Below, piece by piece: positions 36,833 through 45,104 of a DNA stretch of 64,000 nt. How positions within the stretch are numbered: the stretch's first letter is position 1; the number at the start of each line of letters is the position of its first letter. Made by a program: the position numbers and the translations under genes. The DNA comes from Dehalogenimonas sp. THU2 (lineage in GTDB: Bacteria; Chloroflexota; Dehalococcoidia; Dehalococcoidales; Dehalococcoidaceae), in NCBI RefSeq assembly GCF_039749495.1, contig NZ_JBDLLU010000003.1, positions 62,001-126,000 on the forward strand, read 5' to 3'. Under the pieces are notes generated by a model that was given only the letters and a program-made list of their open reading frames with translations, did no database searches and had not been told where the DNA came from.

Positions 36833-37978
36833 TCAAAGAGCCTGGATAATGAGTTCGCTGATGTCTAAGATGGAGAAGCCGTCGGGTAGCGGCTGATTGA
36901 GGCCACTGTCCTTGAAATTGGACAAGCAATACGGGCAGGCGGTGACAAGCGTATCGGCACCTGTGGCCGCAGCTTGTTGGATTCTGTTTTCGCTGAAACG
37001 TTCAGCGCGCGGTGTCTCCATCCAAATACGCCCACCACCGCCCCCGCAGCAAAGACTCTCGGCTCGGCCGGGTTGTAGTTCAACCAGTTCAACACCGGGA
37101 ACGGCACCGATGACTTCCCTGGGTTCTTGATAAACCCCGTTGTGTCGTCCCAGGTAACAGGGGTCGTGGTAGGTAATTTTACGGTTGACGTGACTCTGGA
37201 ACTTCAGCCGGCCGGCGGCGAGCAGATCCGCCAGCAATTGGCTGGTATGAATGACCTCAAAGCGGCTGCCGAGTTCCGGGTATTCGTTTTTCAACGTATG
37301 GTAACAATGAGGTGAATTGACGATAATCCTGGTGACCTTGTTTTCGGAAAACAGGGTGGTGTTCCCACCGGCAAGTTGCTGGAAGAGCGCTTCATCGCCT
37401 GCCTTGCGGGCACTCTCACCACAACAGACGACGTTTTCGATAACACCGTAGTTTACTCCGGCGGCGGTGAGAACCTCAGCGGTTGATCTCACGGCATTCC
37501 TTAGAGCCGGATCGAATGCCGTCACGCAACAAGGAAAAAACAGGTATTCGGTAGCGGCATCGAAAGTTTTGATATCGAGGCCTTGCGCCCAGGCATTACG
37601 GGTATCGGCGGATTCACCCATTGGATTGCCGGTGGCGGATAGGTTTCTGAGGGCACCGGCTAGGGGTGCCGGGGCTTCGGCGATACCCATACCGATAACC
37701 GCCCGTCGCAACGCGCGCATGATATCGATGATAGGGACGTCACGCGGGCAGCGCTGGACGCATTTATTACAGGTGACACAACGCCAGACATTGTCGATCT
37801 CAAAATCTGTCAACCCTAGCCGGGCTTCTTCGAACATTCGCCTTGGCAGGAAAGAAATATAATCCCGCCAGGGACAGGTCGCGGAGCAGGTGCCGCACTG
37901 GTAACAACGGTCAAGCGCTTCGGCGCCGCTTTCCTTAATGAGTTCAGCTACTTCTGTAAAAGGCGCTTGAGTACCCAA
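36833..37978 (-). CDS. HdrD-like Fe-S protein (HdrC-HdrB fusion)
   Basis: Two N-terminal ferredoxin motifs (CYQCGTCSATCPW, residues about 25-37; CVTCNKCVQRCP, about 68-79) are joined to two CCG domains (FPCCVTAF...VVCCGESARK and DPCYLGRH...SLCCGGGGGR...CPYC). This matches HdrD/GlpC-type proteins, which pass electrons to or from disulfides, quinones or other partners. The 381-aa chain is complete. TTG start with AGGAGGT five bases upstream. It is the first gene behind a consensus promoter and palindromic operator, with the HdrA-GltD fusion 17 bases downstream. Confidence 0.9.
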   Translation of the reverse strand: MGTQAPFTEVAELIKESGAEALDRCYQCGTCSATCPWRDYISFLPRRMFEEARLGLTDFEIDNVWRCVTCNKCVQRCPRDVPIIDIMRALRRAVIGMGIAEAPAPLAGALRNLSATGNPMGESADTRNAWAQGLDIKTFDAATEYLFFPCCVTAFDPALRNAVRSTAEVLTAAGVNYGVIENVVCCGESARKAGDEALFQQLAGGNTTLFSENKVTRIIVNSPHCYHTLKNEYPELGSRFEVIHTSQLLADLLAAGRLKFQSHVNRKITYHDPCYLGRHNGVYQEPREVIGAVPGVELVELQPGRAESLCCGGGGGRIWMETPRAERFSENRIQQAAATGADTLVTACPYCLSNFKDSGLNQPLPDGFSILDISELIIQAL

Positions 37979-37994
37979 CGCGCACCTCCTTTAA

Positions 37995-38020
37995 ACCTAT
38001 TGAATGATCATTCAATAGGT
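37995..38020. promoter_or_regulatory. 26-bp perfect palindrome, candidate repressor operator
   Basis: Half-sites ACCTATTGAATGA and TCATTCAATAGGT mirror each other exactly around the centre at 38007/38008. The core resembles TetR-family operators. It begins six bases past the -10 box, covering the predicted +1, and ends three bases before the Shine-Dalgarno site of the HdrD-like gene. Bound protein would therefore block initiation. Confidence 0.75.
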
Positions 38021-38026
38021 CAGGTG

Positions 38027-38055
38027 ATTATAGCATAAAGGAGTATTAGTACCAA
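38027..38055 (-). promoter_or_regulatory. Consensus promoter of the HdrD-like/HdrA-GltD operon
   Basis: On the minus strand: TTGGTA (complement of 38050-38055), a 17-base spacer ending TGC, and TATAAT (complement of 38027-38032). The box is also an extended -10 element. Confidence 0.85.
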
Positions 38056-38069
38056 CCCGGCAAGCGGGA

Positions 38070-39233
38070 TTAATAGGGATGGTCCGGGGAAGTGGAAGAT
38101 ACCGGCAGTGTCACCATGACGGTTGTGCCCTGGCCTGGAATTGAGTCAATGTTCATCTTAGCGCCTATGAGTTGAGCCCGTTCCTGCATGCCAGTCAAGC
38201 CTAGTTTACCGCTGACTGCAAGATCACCGATACGATCAGGAGGATGGAAACCCTTGCCATTGTCCTTGATGGTGAGAACCGTACGCTGAGGCAGGAAATC
38301 GATCATCACCCAAACGTGACTTGCGGCGGCGTGTTTACCAACGTTGCGGAGTGACTCCTGAACGATACGAAACAGCACCAGTTCTTTTTCAGGAGGGAAA
38401 CGCCGGATCGTCCCATTGATCGCAAGTTCGATATTAAGCTTGAAGTACTGTGCCAGGTCCGGTACCAGCCATTCTATCGCTGGGATCAACCCGAGGTCAT
38501 CGAGCACGGAGGGTCGTAAGTCTTGACTGAAACGTCGTACACTGCTCAATGTTCGGTTGACGTGCTGGTGCATGTCTTCCAAGTATGCCTCATCCGGAGA
38601 TGTCAGTGCCGGATGGAGGGACATGAAACCATCAATTTTTCGGGAGATCGCGATGAGGTCTTGGGCAGTATCATCATGTAGTTCCTGGGCGATACGGCGG
38701 CGCTCTTCTTCTTGGGCTAGTGTGATTTGTTTAAGATAGAATCTGAGATTCTGTTGCATTCTTTGCAGTTCTCTTTGAGCGCTTTCCAATCTTAAATACG
38801 CCATTTGGCGGTGGCGTTTATCCGTTTCATAGCTTTCCAACCATAGGTTGACCACCAGACCGATGATCACGATACCGATGATCTCAATGATATCATCGCC
38901 AGTAATCGGTGATTCTAGGAGAATTAGATTTGGCACGATCATCGTTACTGCGATAAGCAGAGCGAGTAACCCAATACGCATTCCAAAAACCAGAGCCGCA
39001 TAGGTTACCGGCAATAGCATTATCAAGCGTCCGAAAGAATGACGGCTTAAAGACAGAAAATTATTTGGGTCTAACGTATCGATAAATGGAATGAACTGGG
39101 GGTATTGGAGTAGAAACCCGCCGACAAAAAAAAGCACCAATAACCAAAGATGAAAGTTGGCGAAAATCCTAGCTATTCGGCGCCAGGATTTGGGTTTAGG
39201 TGTTTTTTTTCGTTGAGTGGAGGCGATATTCAG
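38070..39233 (-). CDS. Membrane sensor histidine kinase, NarX/DegS (HisKA_3) type
   Basis: Four to five hydrophobic helices at the N-terminus are followed by a coiled coil and the HisKA_3 phosphoacceptor (EEERRRIAQELHDDTAQDLI). The ATPase domain has NVGKHAAASHV, DNGKGFHPP and LGLTGMQERAQLIG. The partner regulator lies directly upstream. The first usual start in frame is TTG at 39140, which has no ribosome-binding site and would cut the first helix. The frame continues upstream with a basic N-terminus (QRKKTPKPKSWRR) to a CTG at 39233, six bases after GGAGGA. I favour the CTG start. No periplasmic sensor domain of any size is visible. Confidence 0.85.
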   Translation of the reverse strand: MNIASTQRKKTPKPKSWRRIARIFANFHLWLLVLFFVGGFLLQYPQFIPFIDTLDPNNFLSLSRHSFGRLIMLLPVTYAALVFGMRIGLLALLIAVTMIVPNLILLESPITGDDIIEIIGIVIIGLVVNLWLESYETDKRHRQMAYLRLESAQRELQRMQQNLRFYLKQITLAQEEERRRIAQELHDDTAQDLIAISRKIDGFMSLHPALTSPDEAYLEDMHQHVNRTLSSVRRFSQDLRPSVLDDLGLIPAIEWLVPDLAQYFKLNIELAINGTIRRFPPEKELVLFRIVQESLRNVGKHAAASHVWVMIDFLPQRTVLTIKDNGKGFHPPDRIGDLAVSGKLGLTGMQERAQLIGAKMNIDSIPGQGTTVMVTLPVSSTSPDHPY

Positions 39234-39253
39234 GGCAGTTCCTCCATATAAAA

Positions 39254-39901
39254 TCAGCCGCGTTTAAGGCCGTAAAGAATCGCTTCTGTCCGAGAGGCAA
39301 CCTCCAGTTTTTTAAAAATATTGGAGAGATGCGTTTGGACGGTCCGGCTGCTGACAAAAAGCTGGTCGGCGATGTCCTTGTTGCTGACACCTTTGGCGGC
39401 CAGTTTCAGCACTTCCATTTCGCGTTCTGTTAGTGTTGCCGAAGGTCCCTCATCAGGTTTGATCGGTTTAGACTTTAGTTGATCGATGACTCGGCGTGTT
39501 GTGGAAGGTTGCAGTATGGATTCGCCCGAATGAACGGCACGAATCGCGTCAATAAGTTGGTTTCCGCGTACGTTTTTAAGCAGGTAACCGGCCGCGCCGG
39601 CTTCTAATAATGCCATAATATATTGGTCGGAATCATAAGCGGTCAGGATAAGCACTGCGGTTGTCGGCAGGATTTTCTTTACCTGTTTAGTAGCCTCGAT
39701 ATCGTTCATATTGGGCATTGCGATATCCATGACGATAACATCCGGCCGATACACCCTGGCCAGTTCAACCGCTTCCACGCCGTCGCTGGCTTCGGCGACT
39801 ACCTGCATATCCGGTTGTCGCTGCACCATTTCACGAGTGCCCTCACGGACAATCACGTGGTCATCTGCGAGCAATACCTTGATCTTATCTTCACTTTCCA
39901 T
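39254..39901 (-). CDS. NarL/LuxR-family response regulator
   Basis: The receiver domain has the acidic pair (LLADDHV, near residue 13), phosphoacceptor Asp in VIVMDIAMP (near 58) and LILTAYDSD with switch Thr, then Lys in YLLKNVRG. The C-terminal LuxR helix-turn-helix reads LTEREMEVLKLAAKGVSNKDIADQLFVSSRTVQTHLSNIFKKL. At 215 aa it is complete. GAGGTGATATT precedes the ATG. It is encoded inside the acs gene series after the DUF3786 gene, so it probably regulates this or the neighbouring Hdr operon. Confidence 0.93.
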   Translation of the reverse strand: MESEDKIKVLLADDHVIVREGTREMVQRQPDMQVVAEASDGVEAVELARVYRPDVIVMDIAMPNMNDIEATKQVKKILPTTAVLILTAYDSDQYIMALLEAGAAGYLLKNVRGNQLIDAIRAVHSGESILQPSTTRRVIDQLKSKPIKPDEGPSATLTEREMEVLKLAAKGVSNKDIADQLFVSSRTVQTHLSNIFKKLEVASRTEAILYGLKRG

Positions 39902-39913
39902 AATATCACCTCT

Positions 39914-40573
39914 TTAGATTATAGCCCGGTGTATTCTAGGTGTCCATGAACACAGTTTCATCGCTATAGACTGACATAGCGCGGCAATATCTTCAATAGG
40001 AAGAAAATTGGAGACCGTAGCATCGAAGATGACTGTACCGTCGGCTGGGAATTCCTCATCGCCACTCCAGAGCACCCATGTAAGGTTTACGTGTGGAAAA
40101 ACTTTGAAACGAACGGAGACATCGCCTTGCGACGTTGGCCTGCCGCAATACTTTTCGGCGGCGGCGATCAATGCATCCGGAGAACTACCAAAGCGTTCGA
40201 TCACCGGCGCGATCGCCCGTTTGAAGAAAGTCGGGTAATAACTTCTCCCGTCCTGCAATTCTTTGAAAGTGATGGGGTGGGGCGCATATCGTTGCTCATC
40301 GGTTGCTGTGACGAGGTAGTGTAGTATCACCAGGCTGTCGGTGATACCGGGAATGCCTGTTTCGGATGTAATCGTTTGACGATCAATATCGACCGTGTAC
40401 TCGCGGTCTAAGAATCTTATACCTATAATGTTCCCACTCCGTCGCGTGGCGCGGCTGCAGCGACAGATGCCACCGAGGTCTGAGCTTTTTAACCTATCGA
40501 AGGCTAACTGGTAAGATTCCGAGTAAGCCCGCTCATAGCCGCCAAACAAGGGTTCCGAAAGTGTGTTTGGCAT
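39914..40573 (-). CDS. DUF3786 protein
   Basis: A 219-aa soluble protein with the DUF3786 pattern: an N-terminal helix (YERAYSESYQLAFDRL), the IGIRFLDREYTVDIDRQTI hairpin, VILHYLVTA and the WVLWSGDEEFPADGTVIFDATVSNFLPIEDIAALCQSIAMKL tail. The family is found beside acetyl-CoA synthase and corrinoid genes in several anaerobes, but its biochemical role is unknown. It starts six bases after acsE ends, so it belongs to the acs operon. Cys residues occur near CRCSR (residues 37-39) and CGRP. Confidence 0.8.
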   Translation of the reverse strand: MPNTLSEPLFGGYERAYSESYQLAFDRLKSSDLGGICRCSRATRRSGNIIGIRFLDREYTVDIDRQTITSETGIPGITDSLVILHYLVTATDEQRYAPHPITFKELQDGRSYYPTFFKRAIAPVIERFGSSPDALIAAAEKYCGRPTSQGDVSVRFKVFPHVNLTWVLWSGDEEFPADGTVIFDATVSNFLPIEDIAALCQSIAMKLCSWTPRIHRAII

Positions 40574-40579
40574 CTGATG

Positions 40580-41458
40580 TTAAATTTCTAACCACGAATG
40601 AGAATATAAAGCCTGACCGTTCAGTACCCGAACCGTTTTAATATAATCCTGTTCCTTTTTGGTCAACACCTCCATGTCTATTTCTGTCTCATCCATGGCT
40701 CGGTGCACCAAATTGACAATATTCGGCAGCCGACCGCGGGCAATATCGAGAAGTTCCGCATCGAAAGCGTCAACGATAGCTGCATGGAGTCCCTGCCGCG
40801 CGAGCATGATGAGGTAGGTGCGGTTCAGAATTGGACGAAGGTGCTGGGGTGTACCGTTGGAGACGTTGGACAAACCGACGATCGACTTGCATCCGGGAGC
40901 TATTTCGGACAGCGCGGACAGAAAATCAATACATGACGTTACCTGGTTGATTTCACCGCTGACAGGGGTCGCTATTGGGTCTATCCAGATATCTTCGTTC
41001 GGAATGCCTGTCTCATTCGCTTTGTAGACAAGGTCAACAGTTAACATGCAGCGCTCATTGGTATCACGTGGCATGCCGTCGCTGCCCCACAACAACCCGA
41101 TCATCTCGGCATTGTACTTCTTCACCAGAGGCAGGGTTTGTTCCACTCGCTCGGGCTGCAGTGACACGGAGTTGATCAGGGCACGCCGCCTGCACAGTTT
41201 TAGCCCTTCTTCGATGGCCGAGGCGTTGGTTGTGTCCAATGCGAGCGGCAGGTCGCTCACTTGTTGAATAGCGGCCACCAGCCATGGCATGAGATCGGTT
41301 CCGGTTTTCCTGGCCGGTCCTATGTTCAGGTCAAGATAGTCAACGCCAGCTTTTGTTTCCGCCCTGGCCAAAGCTTGTATGGGATCGGCGTGTTTTTCCT
41401 TGAGCGCCGGTCCGATCGTTTTGGACATGACGTTGATATTTTCGCCGATGAGTATCAC
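40580..41458 (-). CDS. acsE: Methyltetrahydrofolate:corrinoid/iron-sulfur protein methyltransferase AcsE
   Basis: A pterin-binding TIM barrel of the DHPS/MeTr family transferring the N5-methyl of methyl-tetrahydrofolate to cob(I)amide in AcsCD, or the reverse. Recognisable segments are ILIGENINVMSKTIGPAL, DYLDLNIGPA, LPLALDTTNASAIEEGL, LINSVSLQPE and GLSNVSNGTPQHLRPILNRTYL. At 292 aa it is a little longer than the 262-aa Moorella enzyme. It lies between acsC and the DUF3786 gene in one transcript. Confidence 0.93.
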   Translation of the reverse strand: MILIGENINVMSKTIGPALKEKHADPIQALARAETKAGVDYLDLNIGPARKTGTDLMPWLVAAIQQVSDLPLALDTTNASAIEEGLKLCRRRALINSVSLQPERVEQTLPLVKKYNAEMIGLLWGSDGMPRDTNERCMLTVDLVYKANETGIPNEDIWIDPIATPVSGEINQVTSCIDFLSALSEIAPGCKSIVGLSNVSNGTPQHLRPILNRTYLIMLARQGLHAAIVDAFDAELLDIARGRLPNIVNLVHRAMDETEIDMEVLTKKEQDYIKTVRVLNGQALYSHSWLEI

Positions 41459-41470
41459 TATATAAAACTC

Positions 41471-42820
41471 CTAAGGTTTCCAATTGGACTTAAGATAAGG
41501 TAAAAGGTGGGCTGCTTCCCGGGGTCCGACCATGATCTCCCAATCCGGCAATTCTTCTTCCAGTCCGCCGCTTTCCTGGGCGATATAACCCGGAATGATA
41601 AGTTTACGATGTTTTACGCGTTCGGCGATGCCACTTTTTTTGACGAAACCTCCTATGTTGTCCGCGCCGAATTTACCGGCAGCCCAGGCGGTCATAACCG
41701 AAAGTCCTTCAGTGTCTTTGATGAGGAGATGTGCCGGCATGCGGGTATTCTCTATTTCACCGGAGACGATAAAATAGGTTAATGAGAAATTGCAGGTGAT
41801 TGCTACCGGTGAATTTTCATCCGGGCCGTTGATGTCGTATATCCCTTCGGCGGTAGCCAGCGGCCGCTGAGGGTCGGTGTACAGGTTAAGGCGGGCTACC
41901 AGCAGAGGAAAAAGGGTCTCCCCTTTGAAATCGGAAAGCACGATTATACCGGCATACTTGGCCATTAATGCGCTGGCGATAAGAGATTCTTTGATAGGGT
42001 TGTCGGTCATCTCCGCTGGAAAAACTATGGTTGGGAAACCCAGCAACCTGAACTTTTTGAGCAGTGCTAAACGGCGCAAGCCAACTTGGTCTGCCAGCGC
42101 TTTCTTCAAATCGCGGGCGCCGGTGTCCAGGATGATGTCCTTGATGCCAAGGTCTGTCAATCGTCGTGTGAGTTCGGTCAATTCATCAAGCGTGTCAGCA
42201 TGGGCAACCACCGGGAGCGATAGTTCCTTAGCCGGTGCGGCCAGGGTTTCCAAGTTTGAGAGGGTAATGGCACATATTATCGGTTTGCGATCATCGCAGG
42301 CTTCAGCCGCAGCATTGATCGCTCCGGCGTCCTGGCACATGAGGATGATTCCTGCATCTGTTTGGTTTTTCGCTTTCGCGGCCAGAGCGGCATAAGTACT
42401 TGAATCGCCTGATTCATATTTTAGAGCAACCAGTTCCGGTTTTAGCGTGGCTCCGACGCGAGTGTAAGTATGGGAATGGAGACTTTTCAGCCGGCGGGCT
42501 ATTTCTGTGTCATTCATCGTATCGCTGATAACGATGGCTAACCCAGGCGGGTTCTCGAATCGTTTCTCATGGCGGAACATCACGGTTTCACCGCCGATTT
42601 TAAGCGGATTGCCACCCGTCATGATGCTTACCGGGCGGATGGGAGGCGCCGAAGCCTCCTCGAGTTTTGTTTTCGATTCTTCACTGATAAACGGGCACGC
42701 GGTGAGTTCAGCCTTGCCAGCCGCCAGGCTCATAGCGAAAGCCAAACAGGTTGGGACACCGCACTTACCGCAATTGGTTTTGGGTAAATATTTAAAAATT
42801 TCGATGCCGGACAGTGCCAT
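41471..42820 (-). CDS. acsC: Corrinoid/iron-sulfur protein large subunit AcsC
   Basis: The N-terminal Fe-S domain has TNCGKCGVPTCLAFAMSL and a later TACP (cysteines at about 18, 21, 26 and 43), binding the low-potential [4Fe-4S] cluster that reactivates the corrinoid. A TIM barrel follows. The C-terminal corrinoid-binding domain includes LSVMTAWAAGKFGADNIGGFVKKSG and VGPREAAHLLPYL. At 449 aa it is full length. It forms a heterodimer with AcsD and carries the methyl group between AcsE and AcsB. Confidence 0.95.
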   Translation of the reverse strand: MALSGIEIFKYLPKTNCGKCGVPTCLAFAMSLAAGKAELTACPFISEESKTKLEEASAPPIRPVSIMTGGNPLKIGGETVMFRHEKRFENPPGLAIVISDTMNDTEIARRLKSLHSHTYTRVGATLKPELVALKYESGDSSTYAALAAKAKNQTDAGIILMCQDAGAINAAAEACDDRKPIICAITLSNLETLAAPAKELSLPVVAHADTLDELTELTRRLTDLGIKDIILDTGARDLKKALADQVGLRRLALLKKFRLLGFPTIVFPAEMTDNPIKESLIASALMAKYAGIIVLSDFKGETLFPLLVARLNLYTDPQRPLATAEGIYDINGPDENSPVAITCNFSLTYFIVSGEIENTRMPAHLLIKDTEGLSVMTAWAAGKFGADNIGGFVKKSGIAERVKHRKLIIPGYIAQESGGLEEELPDWEIMVGPREAAHLLPYLKSNWKP

Positions 42821-42837
42821 AGGTCATCTCCTTCAAT

Positions 42838-45036
42838 TTACAATAAGGGTTCCATGGTTATCGCCGGGTGGTTTTTTTCGGTCAGAAAAGCAAGTATGTC
42901 TTCTTCGGTGGTGCCGACACTCTCATCTGCGATACGGTCCAGAAGGTCGGGGATGCCAATCTCAATTGCTCTTTCGTTGAACCGGTCGGCGATCTCTTCT
43001 TTGAGAGAGCGTGGCATCCAGACCAGACGTTTAATACCGCCTTCAGCAGCCAGGAACTTGCGTTGAGTGATGTTGTATTTTGAGTGTCCCACGAAACCGG
43101 GTGTGGTCACACCGCCGCCGATGGTACCGGCCAGGGTGGTAAATTTCATACCGCTGGGTGTCATATTAGCGAATTCCCGGTTGACGGTCATGACTCCGTT
43201 GCATAAAGGCAATATCGCGGCGATACATTCCATACAGCCGCAGGCGGTCATCGGATCAATCAGAATACTATAGAAATTGTAGTGGTCCACCTTACCCCGG
43301 GAGGCTTTAAATACAAATTCATTAACCCCTTTCCATTGACCCGTTCGGGCGTCGATCGTTTCGCCCTTGGGTACCGGTTGGTTGGGACCGGTGGGACTGA
43401 TCTCAAAAGAGGCTTTACAATCCATCCAGTTATACGAACCACACAAACCGGTACGCTCGGGACTGACGACACATACATGAGAAGGGGCAAAAGACTGACA
43501 AAGGAGGCAGGAATAAAATGTGTCGGTCGTTTCGTCAGTCATTCCTTCGATTCTAGCGTCCCGGTTAGCATAGACCTCTTTAGCTTTGCTGGCGATATTC
43601 GTGACATCACCTTCAATGGTGAAAATTTTCACCTGGAGTTTGTCGAAAATACGTCCGAAATCCTGGTGCAATTTTGCGTGCAACAGCTTGCCGATATGTT
43701 CCAGCCGGAATCCTTTTTCGAAGGCGCCTTTACCGATACGTAACCAGGCGATATCGCGCTGACCGATGTGCATCACCCCTTGAGCGTAATTGATGAGATG
43801 GTGCACTTGTCGCTCTAATATAGGTTCGTAATCTTCTTCCATTTGCCGGCCAGCCACTTCAACAACGATCGCCATCGGCAGTCTGCTGCCGGGAGGAACA
43901 TCGGTGATCTCAGGACCGATAACTTCGACCAACCCGTCTTGAATGGCTTCCATCGGTTTGGACGTAACCCATTCCACCATTGGAGTGCGCCCGCCGCCAC
44001 ATTCCAGGTAGATATCCTCACCGCGTACGCGTTCGCCTTCAAAGGCGGGACCGTAGGCAACTGGTACCGGCACTTCGGAAACTACGACTTTCAAGCCACG
44101 AACTTCAGTGGCTCGCGATACTATTTTCTCATAGGGCACCCCGGATACTATCAGTTCGACCGGCGGTTCACCCAGGGTCAATGAGGGTATCGAGGTGTCG
44201 GCGATTACAGGGAAGCCGAAATTAAGCGCTCCTGCGGCGACGGCATACCATTCGTTGGTCACTTCACCAAGGGCGATGACGAAGGCTGCGATGCGTTCTT
44301 TGCTGTAAGAAAATAACTGTCTTTGATCCCCGGGCGTGATATTACCGAAAGATAAGGCTACGCGTGAAGCAAATCCCAAGGCGAAAACCGAGGATGAGAT
44401 ATCAGGACCGAAGGGGACGAGCCGCGTTGGCCAGCCGACCTGGATACCGCTCCGTTCGAGTTGCTCACTGAAACGGTCACCATGGTGGGATGCGCTCATA
44501 AAAACGTAGAGATTCCGCTGTTGCAACTCTGTGGCGATGCGGACAGCCGCCTGGTCGTCCGCCGCCGCGCCGAGGATGACGGCGAATCCGGGAGCGCTGC
44601 CGTCGACGAATTCGACGCCCCGTTTCCGCAATATCACGTCGTCAGCGGCACCCATCCAGAGGTTTTCCACGACCTGCGTTTCCATTCCGGTGTAAAAACC
44701 GGGAGTATTCAAATATCTTAGTGCTTCGATGATTTCGGCGGCGAAGAGGGCAGCCATACCGGCGTCCAGCACTCCGGCTAACCCGACTGAGTCCGGTTCC
44801 GCATTAGGTGCTGGCAGCAAGGCGTGGCAGCGATCTATAACTGGAGCAATGTCTTTGAGCATTTCGACTTTCATGCCGGTGACGGCATAGATAACCGGCA
44901 GGTAATAGGCGGTATTCGGGAATCCAATCGGAGTGTTCTCGAAATGATCAGCTGCCGCCTGTCGCCACGCGGTTTCTGCTGTCTTGAAGATTTTCCAGGC
45001 GCCGCGCACGGCGCCGGTTATGATTATTCTGGACAT
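42838..45036 (-). CDS. acsB: Acetyl-CoA synthase AcsB
   Basis: The 732-aa chain is the full-length bacterial acetyl-CoA synthase, which makes or splits acetyl-CoA from CO, a methyl group and CoA. The A-cluster ligands are visible: SCLLCQSF, SHVC and TGLCGSYNWMDC for the [4Fe-4S] cube and CGC (in TACGCMEC) for the distal nickel. The N-terminal domain, which normally contacts CO dehydrogenase, is retained. No CO dehydrogenase gene (acsA/cooS) lies in the window. The neighbours are acsC downstream and acsD upstream. Confidence 0.96.
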   Translation of the reverse strand: MSRIIITGAVRGAWKIFKTAETAWRQAAADHFENTPIGFPNTAYYLPVIYAVTGMKVEMLKDIAPVIDRCHALLPAPNAEPDSVGLAGVLDAGMAALFAAEIIEALRYLNTPGFYTGMETQVVENLWMGAADDVILRKRGVEFVDGSAPGFAVILGAAADDQAAVRIATELQQRNLYVFMSASHHGDRFSEQLERSGIQVGWPTRLVPFGPDISSSVFALGFASRVALSFGNITPGDQRQLFSYSKERIAAFVIALGEVTNEWYAVAAGALNFGFPVIADTSIPSLTLGEPPVELIVSGVPYEKIVSRATEVRGLKVVVSEVPVPVAYGPAFEGERVRGEDIYLECGGGRTPMVEWVTSKPMEAIQDGLVEVIGPEITDVPPGSRLPMAIVVEVAGRQMEEDYEPILERQVHHLINYAQGVMHIGQRDIAWLRIGKGAFEKGFRLEHIGKLLHAKLHQDFGRIFDKLQVKIFTIEGDVTNIASKAKEVYANRDARIEGMTDETTDTFYSCLLCQSFAPSHVCVVSPERTGLCGSYNWMDCKASFEISPTGPNQPVPKGETIDARTGQWKGVNEFVFKASRGKVDHYNFYSILIDPMTACGCMECIAAILPLCNGVMTVNREFANMTPSGMKFTTLAGTIGGGVTTPGFVGHSKYNITQRKFLAAEGGIKRLVWMPRSLKEEIADRFNERAIEIGIPDLLDRIADESVGTTEEDILAFLTEKNHPAITMEPLL

Positions 45037-45104
45037 CTTAAATACCTCTTGAGGTTTCCCTGTTGCTGATCTGGGACTTGTGTGGCTCCAGTCAATCAGT
45101 CTGG

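Noticed and set aside
33459-36929. Longer start for the HdrA-GltD fusion at 36929
   Set aside because: The extra 38 residues overlap the HdrD-like gene in another frame, and ATG 36815 has AAGGAGG at ideal spacing and begins the conserved CHCG domain.
42838-45036. Possible CO dehydrogenase in the acs series
   Set aside because: The 732-aa protein has the acetyl-CoA synthase A-cluster cysteines and no C-cluster motifs of CooS/AcsA.
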